Source: Syngnathus acus (Eukaryota > Chordata > Actinopteri > Syngnathiformes > Syngnathidae). Taken from it: DNA of 64,000 bases. Each line of letters begins with the position of its first letter. Within the stretch, counting starts at the first letter, position 1. Location: NCBI RefSeq assembly GCF_901709675.1, contig NC_051092.1, positions 17,351,628 to 17,415,627 on the forward strand. Direction: 5' to 3'. Position numbers and translations under genes: made by a program. Under the pieces are notes generated by a model, which saw only the letters and a list, made by a program, of their open reading frames with translations, did no database searches and was not told the DNA's origin. Positions 42,810 to 53,984 of this stretch are shown piece after piece.

Positions 42810-44760
42810 TTGGGCATACAACAGCATTGTCATACTCCTTGCATGGACAGGAGCTCTAAAGTTGTAGTCCGTGATCGCCCGCATGCCTTGCCACATACTC
42901 CTGGTGTTATTGGCGTCGTGGAAAAAATCCTGAATTTTTCGACTGTGGCTTCGCTTTGCTAACCTGATGGCACGGTTCAAGTTGGCTCTCGCTGTCCTCA
43001 GTGCCTCCTTGTCGCCAGACTTGAAGGCTGAGTTCCGTGCTCGTAGCGTATGACGTACCTCCTCAGTCATCCAGGGTCGTTGGTTGGCTCGGGTGATGAT
43101 GTTCTTAGTGGTGCTGACGTCCTCGGTGCATTTGTTGATGTAGGCTGACACAGTCATGGCGTACTCATCAATGTCGATCTGATTGTCATATGTTGCTGCT
43201 GATTTGAACATGTCCCAGTCAGAGCACTCAAAGCAGTCCTGGAGTGCCTCCATGGCCCCCTCAGACCACACCCTCACCTGCTTCACTGTGGGTTTTGCTC
43301 TGATCAGCAGGGGCCTGTATGCAGGGATTAGCATAACAGATAGGTGGTCTGAAGAGCCGAGGTGGGGGCGGGGGGCTGCTCTGAATGCATCCTTTATATT
43401 GGTGTAAACTAGGGGTGTCCAAACTACGGCCCGCGGGCCAACTGCGGCCCGCGGTCCAGTTTTTATTGGCCCGCAGCAAATTCTGAAAACATAATTGAAT
43501 GTGGCCCGCACAACAGCTTGAGCACTTCTCAGTTTCCACACTAGATGGAGCCCGCCACACAAAGCGCTTGACGTCCGATTAGCCCCCCCCCGGAAGAGAA
43601 GCGAACGCGCAGCGTTTGATTTGACATCACACTAGCCCCCCCCCCCCCCGGGAGAGAAGCGAACGCGCTGCGCTTGACGTCCGATTAGCCCCCCCCGGAA
43701 GAGAAGGGAACGCACAGCGTTGGACGTCCCACTAGCACCCCCCCCTCCCGGAAGAGAAGGGAACGCGCAGCGTTGGACGTCCCACTAGCACAGCAAAGTT
43801 TGGACACCCCTAGTGTAAACCAAGTCAAGAGTGTTCTCTCCCCGAGTTGGAAAATCCACGTGTTGGTAAAAATGAGGGAGAATAGTCTTCATGTTAGCCT
43901 GGTTGAAGTCCCCAGCAATGATGAAAACACCCTCTGTGTGCGTGGATTGCAGCTCACCGATTGTCCGATAGAGAACGCTCATGGCCTCTTTAGTATTAGC
44001 GCTAGGAGGCACATACACAGCCGTGATGCTAACAACAGTAAACTCCCTGGGCAGGTAGAAGGGTCTGCAGTTTAACAGTCAAAAGCTCGATGCCCGAAGA
44101 GCAGAAGCTGGCGACAGATCTAGCATTTTTGCACCAGTTGTTGTTGATGTAGACACACAGCCCACCTCCTCGGGATTTGCCGCTTAGTTCGCTGTTTCTG
44201 TCGGCGCGGAATGTAGCGAGCCCCTCCAGGCTAACGGCGTTGTCCGGTATTGATGAGTTCAGCCATGTCTCCGTCAGGATGAGAGCGCAGCAGTTTCTAA
44301 CCTCCCTCTTTGAAGAGAGTTCCAGTTGTAGATGGTCCATTTTATTATCCAGTGAGCGGACGTTGGAGAGGAAGATGGATGGAAGCGGCGGTTTGTAGGG
44401 GTTAGCTTTAAGCTTAGCCGTTAGCCCACCTCGACAGCCGCGCTTCCGCCGCCGGTCACACCGCCTACGCTTACTCCTCCTCCGGCGTGTGCTGCCCGGC
44501 GAGCCCGCTGCATCGTGAGCTTCTGGGGCTAGTGCCCGAAGCACTCCGAGGCTACGTAAACAGACTAGGGTAGTTGTGGCTACGAGTCCGAAAACACTTG
44601 ATGACCGTACCTCCAGCAGGCGCTGGCGATCATATACTAACCTACTGAATGGATAAACTAAACTTTGTGTTGTTTGTAGTGTCCTAGGCGACATATTTTG
44701 TGAAAATGCTCGTCGGTTGTCGAGAGCCGTTGCAGCCGCAGCCAACTGGGGCGCCGCCAT
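42810..44760 (-). pseudogene. LINE endonuclease region
   Basis: Basic N-terminal region (RRRRSKRRRCDRRRKRG), then endonuclease motifs NVRSLDNKMDHLQLE, LILTETWLNSSIPDNAV, SRGGGLCVYINN, YVPPSANTKEAM, AGDFNQANMKTILPHF and GSSDHLSVMLIPAY. The linker follows (RANQRPWMTEEVRHTLRARN). A frameshift near 44025 and the MITE break it. The domain order matches residues 1-490 of the intact LINE at 53995. Confidence 0.9.
43410..43812. mobile_element. hAT MITE with GC-rich internal repeats
   Basis: TAGGGGTGTCCAAACTACGG at the left and AGTTTGGACACCCCTA at the right, flanked by GTGTAAAC (43402-43409; 43813-43820). From 43567 it holds four units of about 57 bp with CCCCCCCGGAAGAGAAG and GCGAACGCGCAGCG. Confidence 0.92.
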
Positions 44761-44766
44761 CTTGAA

Positions 44767-45098
44767 AGCTTCTTACTTCTTTTCATAAAGCAAAAGCACC
44801 AAGAAGGACCACCTTTAAAGTCATTCATGTCAAGTTCGCTTGCTAGCGCTATTGCCTTAATTCGAATAGTGGTTGTACTGACACTTCTACTTGCTGCTCT
44901 CTGTTCAACAACCCACTGTTCGTGTTTGTCCTCCAAATTTGTCCACCGTGCTTTGTTCCCTCGGTAACTCTTTTTAGTCATCTTGACTTGGCGTAGCTCA
45001 TCTTGTTGCTTCCTCCACTTCCGCACCATTGACTCGTTAATGCTAAATTCTCTCGCTGCTGCTCTATTCCCGTGTTCTTCCGCCTGACTGACTGCCTT
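44767..45098 (-). pseudogene. Pogo-type transposase, N-terminal HTH fragment
   Basis: Reads KAVSQAEEHGNRAAAREF, INESMVRKWRKQQDELR and then the second, CENP-B-like HTH region (WTNLEDKHEQWVVEQRAASR, LASELDMNDFKGGPSWCFCF). This is the DNA-binding half of a pogo/Tigger transposase and could be the source of the CCGTAnTTTTCGG elements here. LINE pieces bound it on both sides. No DDE domain is present. Confidence 0.85.
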
Positions 45099-46305
45099 GA
45101 TTCAAGAGTCAAGATTCAAGAGTTTTTTATTCGCCATGTTTGAGCGTGCCAAACAAGGAATTAGACTTCGGTAAAACACACCCTCTGTGCAACATTTAGG
45201 TGACTAACAACACTCAGGACATGTGAAAAATGGCAAAAACAGTGTAGACAAATTCAAAAAAGGTGTGAAGAGCAGGATGTTATTGCACAGTAATGACTCT
45301 GAGACTCTAAGAGTGGTGTGAGTTCATCAGAGCAACAGCCTGGGGGAAGAAGCTGTCTCTGTGTCTGCTGGTTTTGGCGTACCGAGCTCTATAACGCCGT
45401 CCGGAGGGGAGTATTTCAAACAGACTGCAACCTGGGTGAGAAGGGTCTGTAGAGATGTTCGTTGCACGTTTCCTGGTCCTGGACAGGTACAAGTCTTGGA
45501 TAGATGGGAGGTTGATTCCAATGATCTTTTCTGCAGTCCTGATTGTCCGTTGCAGTCTGTGCTTGTCTTGTTTGGAGGCTGATCCAAACCAGACAGTGAT
45601 GGAGGTGCAGAGGACAGACTGGATGATGGCAGTGTAGAAGGTCTTCAGAAGCTCTCGCGGCAGGTTGAACTTCTTGAGCTGTCTCAGGAAGTACAGCCTC
45701 TGCTGGGCCTTCTTCCGGACAGAGTCTATGTGGCCGGTCCATTTCAGGTCCCGAGAGATTGTGGTTCCCAGGAACTTGAAGGTGTCTGTGGAGAGAATAG
45801 TATTACTGCGGATAGTGCGGGGTAAAAGTGGTGAAGGGTCTCGCCTGAAATCCACTGTCATCTCCACTGTCTTGAGCGGGTTCAGCTCCAGATGGTTTTG
45901 GCTGCACCAGTGGACCAGCCGCTCCACCTCCTGTCTGTACGCAGTTTCATCACCGTCCTGGATCAGTCCGATGAGAGTGGTGTCGTCTGCATACTTCAGG
46001 AGCTCCACAGGAGAGTCACCTGAGGAGAAATCATTGGTGTAGAGAGAGAAGAGCAGTGGGGAGAGGACGCACCCCTGAGGGGCTCCAGTTTTGGTGGTCC
46101 GGGTGTCAGATGTGATGCCCCCCAGCCTCACACGCTGTCTCCTGTTGGTCAGGAAGCTGGTGATCCACTGGCAGGCACCGCAAGCTGGATGAGCTTCTGT
46201 TGGAGGATGTCAGGAGCGATGGTGTTGAACGCCGAGCTGAAGTCCATGAACAGGATCCTGGCGTACGTTCCTGGGGTGTCCAGGTGGTGCAGGACATCGA
46301 GGCAG
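45099..46305 (-). mobile_element. 3' half of a CR1/L2/Rex-like LINE with RT
   Basis: 5'-truncated near 46305 (residues [16 protein letters not shown]), ends with the CTCTTGAATCTTGACTCTTG tail at 45099. It carries the palm motif [11 protein letters not shown], a frameshift, then TGAPQGCVLSPLLFSLYTND, KYADDTTLIGLIQDG and the C-terminal region to a stop at 45307. Nearly identical to the piece at 32589. Confidence 0.92.
45307..46131 (-). pseudogene. LINE RT palm-thumb frame (274 codons)
   Basis: Contains GAPQGCVLSPLLF and the catalytic YADDTTL, then NPLKTVEMTVDFRR, FLGTTISRDLKWTG and LFEILPSGRRYRARYAKTSR. The endonuclease is absent because of 5' truncation; a frameshift separates it from [10 protein letters not shown] at about 46240. 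Confidence 0.9.
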
Positions 46306-46796
46306 CTGGTACGTTTTTGCGACACGGTTCGATCCCGATTTGTCGAGACGCACTGTAATAGCATGCACGTCTGTCAAAGTTCGATAAATTTGAGCCTGCG
46401 GCAGACTGCTATTGGACGAAGGTGCTGCGCGGCTCTTGTGTAAAATGGAAAACGTGGAAAAGAGGCCTCTGGGGGGATTAATATTGGTACACCATGTGAG
46501 AAAAGTAAATTGTGTGCACACTTAAGTTAAATTCTGCAGAATAAAGGGGAAAATATACAGCGCTATTAGAAACGAAACGAAACAAAAGTTAAGTAAGACG
46601 TGCGTATTTGTCAGTGCATCTGTGCACTGGTAACAGCTAAAATGACCAAACTGCATAGCAGCAGTTGGCAAGAAGCAAAATGCGGAATGGATTCGAATCC
46701 CGTTGTCTGTCTTCTGTGTTCATGTGTAATCTTTGTGAACTCTGTGTTAGTCTAAAGTTGTCTGTTTGAGTTTGCGCGTGTAGAGACGCTTGGGAT

Positions 46797-46990
46797 CCCA
46801 TGTGTGTACGTGTGTGTGTGTGGGTGCGTGATCCCATGGGTATGTGTGTATGTGTGTGCGTGTATGTGTGGGTATTTATTTGTGTGTGTGGGTGTGTGTG
46901 TGTGTGTGTGGGTGTGTGTGAGGGCCCGTGAGTGGGTGTGTGTGTGTACGTGCTCATGAGTGCGCATGAGTGTGAGCGTGTGTGCAAAAG
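46797..46990. repeat. GT-rich microsatellite
   Basis: Imperfect (GT)n and GTGTGGGT units. The minus frames rich in Thr-His (46637-47092) are artefacts of this repeat. Confidence 0.95.
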
Positions 46991-49165
46991 GAACGGATAG
47001 GATGGTGTGCTCTCGTTGCTTGGAGGCGCGTGCCCGCCTGCGCTGCACGCGCGGGGAGGGGGATCCAGCGCCCTTGGCGGCAGGGTGGCCAACCTGTACC
47101 TGCCCGCTGTGTTTCAAGGCTGGACCCTCCCCGCTCGGGTGACGTCGGGGCCGCGCGCAGGGCCGGAGTTATGCCCATTTTAGGGGCCTACGCGGCCAGC
47201 AGCGAGAGGAACTATGACAAAATGATGGAAGACGGAATGCTGAAGGGGCAAAAGAATGCATGACCAACAGTGGGGGTACACCGGTGTAACTGCAACCCAG
47301 GAGAATTAATGTTCCACAGCTGTCTAACAGGAGAAATAGGAGCATGCGTGTGTTAACCAATACGATCTAAAGAAAGATTGGCTGGGACAACAACAAGCGG
47401 TGGCAGAAGAGTGTGGCCCCCTCGTAAATAATGAGGGACCCTACTAGGGCCAGCTGGCGCTCCCTTTAGCATTCTGAGAGGAATGGGAAATTGGATCTGA
47501 AGAAAAGCCCAACTTGTTAATTTAAATTACTGAAAGGATGACAAAATTGAAAACAAATTATTGATACTCCTCCGTTTCTTTGGGGCTCTTCTCAATACTT
47601 CTGATTTTCTGTTACATAAAAAACCTGAGACGGCGGATACATCCGTTGTCTCCAGGAGGACAAAGAGACACAAAATGAACTTAGAATTAATGTTTAATAG
47701 CCGTCTAACAGGTGGAGTAGGAGTATGCGAGGGCTAACCATTACAAAACAAATATAGGTGATTTGGGTGTCTAAAGAAAACTAGGCCGGTCAACACTAAT
47801 TTATGAGAGCAAGAGAGATATCGGGTGAGGGCCACAGCGGCAGCTGGAATTAAAGGAATTCTCTGGATTTAGACATAGGACTGAATTGTATGCACGGAGA
47901 GCCTGCTCGTAAATTAAACTGGCCCGACAAGGGTGACCAGCGCCAACTGTGACAAGACTCACAGGTCAAAAGCAGTAAGTATGCTGTATGTGGCAAATAG
48001 AGGAGGAGATGCCAACGAGGAGATATTGGATTTGGGAGTAATCTGTTGGTTCTTTTAATACCCTTGTAAAAGTATGCTCGGTACAAATAAATTAGCGATA
48101 GGAACAAATTTGGAGGTCCAAAAGTAAGAAATTCAAATGAAAATTACATCCTAGATTCGAATAATGGAGCCTAACAGGAGCATGGGAAGAGTGAACAGCT
48201 GAGAAATGGCCTTCGATGTAGTGGCGGAGAATTAAAAATTCAAGATCGTCCAGTAATATCGGTAAGTGAGCACAACACCATTAATACTTAGGTCAAAACA
48301 GAGATGATGCTATGTTTGGAAAATGACAATTATAAATAATGTACATTCTGTACGCAAAATTTGGAAACGTTATCTGAATTGAAGGCTCAAATCAGGAAAG
48401 GTGGAAAAGTGATGGAGAGGATTGCATAAAATCAAAGGCAGGAAAACAAACGATAGAATGCAGCCTGAAAATAGGATGAGCTTTTGGAAATTGCAGTATA
48501 CGTGAGAGAAATCAGAGTTAAGACTTGCAATTTTAAGTTTGGGGTAATCTGCCAATTTAAAATGGTTCAAATGAGGTCCATCACAATACATCCGAGAGCT
48601 CATGAAGGAAAGGCGCCGTCTTTCTCAACGATATTAAATTGTTGTTAATAGTAGAATTTGAAGTTTGATTAACAAAAGGTATTATGAAATTAATGGCTAA
48701 TTGGAAGACGATATTTTAAGTTTGGTTTCCCAGTCTGTCTTTTCCAGTATCCATCAGTGACCCTGCAACTCGATCCCGAGACTCCACCGACAGCTGTGCA
48801 CGACAAGAAAACGGTGCTTGGCTCTGAGGCACCTTTGACCTTTTGCAAGAGAAAAGAAGGACTATATTTGTGCTTGGGGGGGGGGAGCACAACACTCCGG
48901 AGGAAAACGACATCCTCTGAGGCGAATACAAAGAGTGAAGGAACTTACAAGATGAGAATGGACTCAGTTGAAAATGGACTCATCCGAGAGTGAGGAATGA
49001 GTTGGCTCTGAGGCTACAACTAAAGACAACAACTTGACAATGAAATGTGCATCAAGCAAACCGGACTCCTTGCTGAGGCGTTATCGAACTTGGGGGAGCT
49101 TGGGTCAAAGTGGATGGAAGCTTGCTTGGGCACTGAGCTTGACACAACTGAGGAGTCTTGATAAA

Positions 49166-49168
49166 AGA

Positions 49169-49207
<39 letters not shown>
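49166..49207. repeat. (AAAT)n microsatellite
   Basis: Ten ATAA/AAAT units in a row inside the ERV interval. Confidence 0.95.
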
Positions 49208-51670
49208 GGAGCAAAATGTGTAGTGTTACAGAGAAAGGAAAAAGCATCATAATCAGAGGATAAATTTGGATAAAACAGATAGGCTAAACTGTAGGAAATA
49301 AGAGTAGAATCACATTTAGCCCGTCCAGCTTAACAATTAGACATTTAGTCATTGACAATTTGGAGATGAAAATAGGACATTAGGACCCAATAGGATGCAG
49401 TCAAGAGGTGGCTAGATTGTTCAATGGACCTAATTAATAAATTAGAAGTTAATTACACCTCACTGGGAATTCTGGTGTCAGAAAGTCCGATAAGTTCAAT
49501 GAATAACAGCCATGGAAACTTTTGACAGTTAAGAATAATGCTGCATAAAAGTCACACAAAGTGACAGTTAACGAGATGACAAATGTGATAGGATTCGAAT
49601 AACAAATGCATTGACATGGCAAAGTGAAAACAACATAGTGGAGTAGACTGTCGGAGGGAGCCTTTTGAGTATCTTTACCCGGCTGTTCGATCAGAATGAT
49701 TGATTAGGATAAAATTATTTAAGGACCATCTGAGGCTGCATCTTTCCCCATGCTCACCCATGAACAGGCTCAGCAGTAGAAATAACTGAATTTTTTAGGC
49801 ATTTAATTGACAATTTTACGGTAAAGGCGAGGTACGATTGTATGAAATATTTAATTGAGAAGAACATCCAGAAATGAAGGGTTACCTTCAGTATTCACTA
49901 ATTACCTACTCACTTACACATACTAAATTTGTTTGTTGTGGAATGAGAGCTGAGCGATGAAAGCGAATGAATTGGCACTTGTGTGGTTAGGAATGTGTAT
50001 GTGTGTCAGGGGCAGTGTGAAAGGCCAAAGTATTTTGGAGTTGGTATGAAAGGGTCACAGTTGAGGGTAAGATTCCTCTCACATGAGACTGGAAGACCCA
50101 AGATTGATGAGTGACGAGTTATAACCTTTACTAACAGCTGATGGTTAATCAAAGGCACCATGAACAACAAAATAGTTCATGGAGAAGGCCCATTTCAGCA
50201 ACACGGATGGACAAGACAGGACTAATATCAAACACTAGGACGATGGACAATATGGCATGACAAACCTGGACTCACCCGACCGGGTGACTGACTATGTGGA
50301 TGACAACCAAACATTTGAAACTTAAGCTTGCTTGTGGCAAGTGCGAGCTTTGCTTTGTTTCTGTGCGTCACTTGACTTATTGCAGCATCAACCGCCAGCC
50401 AAGGAGCAGATTGCTGGTTGTTTTATAACTTGTATTAATTTTGCAGGTTGTCGATTGCAGTCTTGGAGAGTTTATGTTGAATTCACGTGAAAATGTTAAC
50501 CCTAACCCTTTTGATTTTTATGATGATTGATGATTTTCAGGAAAGAATCCCCGGGCGCCATGATTCATTGTGTGTCTATTTTTTATTTTGATACTCGATG
50601 CCTGTGTAGTTTTTGTGAGTACAAGTGTCCGCTGTCAGCAGGGCTGTATGCTCACTGGCAGGAGTGCGACGATTTTTGTTTGGGTTGCCGAGTGTCGGGT
50701 GGACAGTCAATTTTCAGGAACTTGGGGTCATGATCCTGGATGTGTGAAAGGTTCGACAAACTGGCTGCAAGGCATATGATGATGTGGTAGGACATTTTGC
50801 CGGTTCCTTTTTGAATGCCTAATGACACATTGGGTGAATGTGTCAAAGGGGGGTGGGGTTACATTTGAATGAGTAAGTAGATATAAAAGCTATTTGTGAC
50901 ATTCAATGTTTTTTCGGATTCAATTATTTTTGAGGCTTTAACAGGACGTGCCAGAATTCAACAGGCAGTGATGGAAGGAGCAGAAGAAGCATCTCGAAAG
51001 GAAAGGAGTTCTGGAATGGATGCAAAGCGTGGTAACAATCTAGCGACAGTAACGGTTAAAGTTTTTCAACGGAAAAGCACGAATGATGACAAATCATACA
51101 GCTAATAGGGATTAGACTGCAGCACAATAGACAACAAATGTTTGGAAGGTAATTAAATAAAATAGGAAACTGGACCAGAAACAAGGAATGGGGAAAATTT
51201 CTAAACATATGAATGCATTAAAGCTGCTATTAAAGGGAAAGTATTTGAGAACACATTTTAAGAGGGTTAATTTGCATAACAAATATTGAAAAGAGTTGAA
51301 TAGTTAAATCATTTTGGGAAGATTACAGGTCCATTCAAAAGGGTGACTGATTTGAACAGTGAGGTGATTTGAAGGGGAGACAAAGATAATGTACATAAAC
51401 AAATTGGGTGAACAAAACTGACGGGACTGGTACCCATTTGACAATACTGAGAAAAAGTTAAATCAAAGAGGAAATTTGGAGTGAAAATTAGTATCTGGAC
51501 TGGGAAAGAGCAATTGCAAAGACGTGATTGACAGGACTTCAGACAGTGACATCTGCAGCAGGAAAGGCTAACTTGAACAGGTAGAAGTTACTCTGCTTCA
51601 GGAGGGATCTTGCGAGACTGACAGCACGACGAGAAATAAGGGGGATAATTCATAACTCCTGGGAGGGAGT

Positions 51671-51729
51671 GTGTGTTTGTTTGTTTGTTTGTTTTTGTTT
51701 GTTTGTTTGTTTGTTTGTTTGTTTGTTTC
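51671..51729. repeat. (GTTT)n microsatellite ending in TTTCAG
   Basis: GTTTGTTTGTTT units ending GTTTGTTTCAGGGATC. The end is a strong splice-acceptor configuration on the plus strand. Confidence 0.9.
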
Positions 51730-52136
51730 AGGGATCACGTGGGCCTCTGGATCATAGGAGTAGATGCCGGGAACGCTCGGAGGTTCTACTGAGCACTTCG
51801 ATGAGACGACGACCACCAGTCGTCCCTGTGCCCCAATCAACCCCAAAAGAGAAGATTTTGTTTGCTGACGACTGGTTATGGAGATGTCGTTTACTAGGGG
51901 TGACCGAAAGGGGCCGGGAGGACTTCCGGCCTACGCTGGGCATTGCCGCTTTTTTCATTGCAACTCAAGGTTTTGTGCTGTTGTCCTCGTTAAATACTGG
52001 CTGTGGCTCTCAATTATTGCAGAACCCCTGGACACTGACCGGGGCCTGGAAAGGGACTCTGAGGACGGTGAAGTGGACAAAGATTTTGGATGGACGGCAG
52101 GCCCTGGGCAGTGATCCCGGCGCAATTCACTACTGA
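51730..52136 (+). CDS. Possible ERV env-leader-like frame
   Basis: The plus frame from the CAG acceptor is open to 52136. From the Met at 51804 (MRRRPPVVPVPQSTPK) it has a charged start and later a hydrophobic segment (TLGIAAFFIATQGFVLLSSL) that could be a signal peptide or anchor. Position near the 3' side of the provirus and behind an acceptor suggests a leader of an envelope gene. No conserved env motif is visible and a pogo element (52175) interrupts what follows. Weak. Confidence 0.3.
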
Positions 52137-52247
52137 GCATTCAGTGGACTGGACTTTGCATCGACAGGCACTTACCGTAAATTTCGGACTATAAGCCGCG
52201 ACTTTTTTCTCAAATTTTGAACCCTGCGGCTTATAGTCCGGTGCGGC

Positions 52248-53008
52248 TTATATAGGATTTTTTCCGTGATTTTTGTGATGACTTGATCCCTTTTATACAC
52301 TCGTAAAAAGGCTGTGGACCGCTGTTGTATGACAAAAGTGGTGTGTTGATCGCATGTCCATCCGCCAGGCAAATAGTGCCGTAAAATTTACACAAAGATG
52401 AGACAGAACGAGATCAAGACGGACAATACTGAAAGGAAGCTTTTATACACAAACCGTCATTATGGGGGGCTTATACGTATAGGATTTTTTCCGTGATTTT
52501 TGTGACGACTCGATCCCTTTTATACACTCGTAAAAAGGCTGTGGATTGCTGTTGTGCAGCACCGCTTTGCTGGGCGGAGGGATATGACATGGTCACTGGG
52601 GAGAAAAGTGGTGTGTTGATCGCATGTCCATCCGCCAGGCAAATAGTGCCGTAGAATTTACACAAAGATGAGACAGAACGAGATCAAGACAGACAATACT
52701 GAAAGAAAGCTTTTATACACAAATCGTCATTATGGGGGGCTTATATATGATTTTTTCCGTGATTTTTGTGACGACTTGATCACTTTTATACACTCGTAAA
52801 AAGTCTGTGGACTGCTGTTGTGCGGCACCGCTTTGCTGGGCGGAGGGATATATGGACACGGTCACTGGGGAGAAAAGTGGTGTGTTGATCGCATGTCCAT
52901 CCGCCAGGCAAATAGTGCCGTATAATTCACACAAAGAAGAGACAGAACGAGATCAAGACGGACATTACTGAAAGGAAGCTTTTATACACAAACCGTCATT
53001 ATGGGGGA
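52248..53008. repeat. Three tandem units in pogo-like copy 3
   Basis: Each unit contains GATTTTTTCCGTGATTTTTG, CACTCGTAAAAAGGCTGTGG, GTGTGTTGATCGCATGTCCA and GAAAGCTTTTATACACAAAC. Units begin near 52253, 52481 and 52750; the first lacks about 45 bp. Confidence 0.9.
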
Positions 53009-53340
53009 CAAAACAAATGCATATGATGCCGCTTTTAAGCTAAAGGCAGTCGATGTTGATGACATTGTGTTGCATCACCCTTTTCTTTATTTCGTGGTCC
53101 CGTCTACTCTGGAGCTATACGTGTCGCTCGCTAGTTTAATGTAATTTAGCGCTTCGTGCATGAATAAAATTAGCATGAACCAGACCCTCATCATGGAAAA
53201 TGCTAGAAGAAATGCATAAAACCGACGACGAAAGAGATACTGAGAAAGTGTGTGGCAAAGGATAACTAACGCTATTCCAATCGGAAGACTTCGATGGTTT
53301 CAATGCACAGGAGGAAGATGAAGACGATGAAGCTCTTTTT
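53003..53340 (+). pseudogene. Pogo-type transposase remnants
   Basis: MGDKTNAYDAAFKLKAVDV at 53003 is the usual N-terminal start of pogo-like transposases. After a large deletion an acidic C-terminal tail is recognisable (FQSEDFDGFNAQEEDEDDEA, about 53279-53330). The DDE core is missing. The N terminus overlaps in type with the fragment at 44767-45098. Confidence 0.7.
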
Positions 53341-53844
53341 TTTACTTTTACTTGTATGCTTTTTTAATCAGCCCTGTTAGTGCTGTGCTACCGTGTTGCT
53401 GCTGTGTTACCGCCGCGTCTCAGTGACTTTTACCGGTATGTTTTATTTAATCAAACCCTATTAGTGCTGTGTTACTTCCGTGTTGCTGCGGTATTACTGC
53501 CGCGTCACAGGCAGTGTTTGGAAAGAAATGTTAAGGTATGTTATTAAAACTTTAAAAAAGCTTTCTGTGTCCAGTCTTTCTTTGTTAATAACTCGCGTGC
53601 ACACTTCCGTGTTGCTGCGGTACTACTGCTGCGTCACAGGCAATGTTTAGAAAGACATGTTAAAGTATGTTATTAAAACTTTAAAAAGGCTTTCTGTGTA
53701 CTGTCTTTCTTTGTAAAAAAAACTCGTGTGCACATGCGGCTTATAGTCCGGTGCGGCTTATATAAGAAAAAAACTAAAATATCCCCGGATTTTAGCTGGT
53801 GCGGCTTATAGTCCGGTGCGGTTTATAGTCCGGAAATGACGGTA

Positions 53845-53984
53845 CATATGCAAGGGGGGCAACACTGAGGGCGCTTCAACTTGGCAGTATGCTGTGATAT
53901 TGCGTCAATATTATATCCTTCATTACTTTATCTGATGCCTACATGCCGCATTACTTTATCTCATTCATTTATTCATTCATTCTG
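53845..53984. other. Short ERV spacer
   Basis: About 140 bp, including CATTACTTTATCTGATGCC repeated partly as CATTACTTTATCTCATTC, and (ATTC)n. Target site of the LINE. Confidence 0.4.

Larger units (their letters stand above)
42810..44766 (-). mobile_element. 5' half of a CR1/L2/Rex-like LINE
   Basis: Begins at AAGATGGCGGCGCCCC, the same 5' start as the complete LINE at 53985. It covers the N terminus, endonuclease and linker and then stops before RT. It interrupts a pogo transposase at its 5' side. A hAT MITE (43410-43812) sits inside. Confidence 0.9.
46306..51659 (+). other. Long interval of the plus-strand ERV without recognisable genes
   Basis: Presumably gag-pol territory of the provirus, but I see no retroviral motif on the plus strand. 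A pair of related passages (GCTGTCTAACAGGAGAAATAGG near 47321 and GCCGTCTAACAGGTGGAGTAGG near 47701, 380 bp apart) suggests an internal duplication. Microsatellites are at 46797-46990 and 49166-49207. Many stops in all frames. Confidence 0.4.
52175..53842 (+). mobile_element. Pogo-like element with transposase remnants, copy 3
   Basis: CCGTAAATTTCGGACTATAA at the left, TATAGTCCGGAAATGACGG at the right, TA at 52173-52174 and 53843-53844. GCGGCTTATAGTCCGGTGCG motifs lie near both ends. Three tandem units of about 230-270 bp fill 52248-53008. The third quarter holds short pieces of a pogo transposase. Confidence 0.92.

Noticed and set aside
46637-47178. His/Thr-rich minus frames
   Set aside because: Translation of a GT microsatellite.
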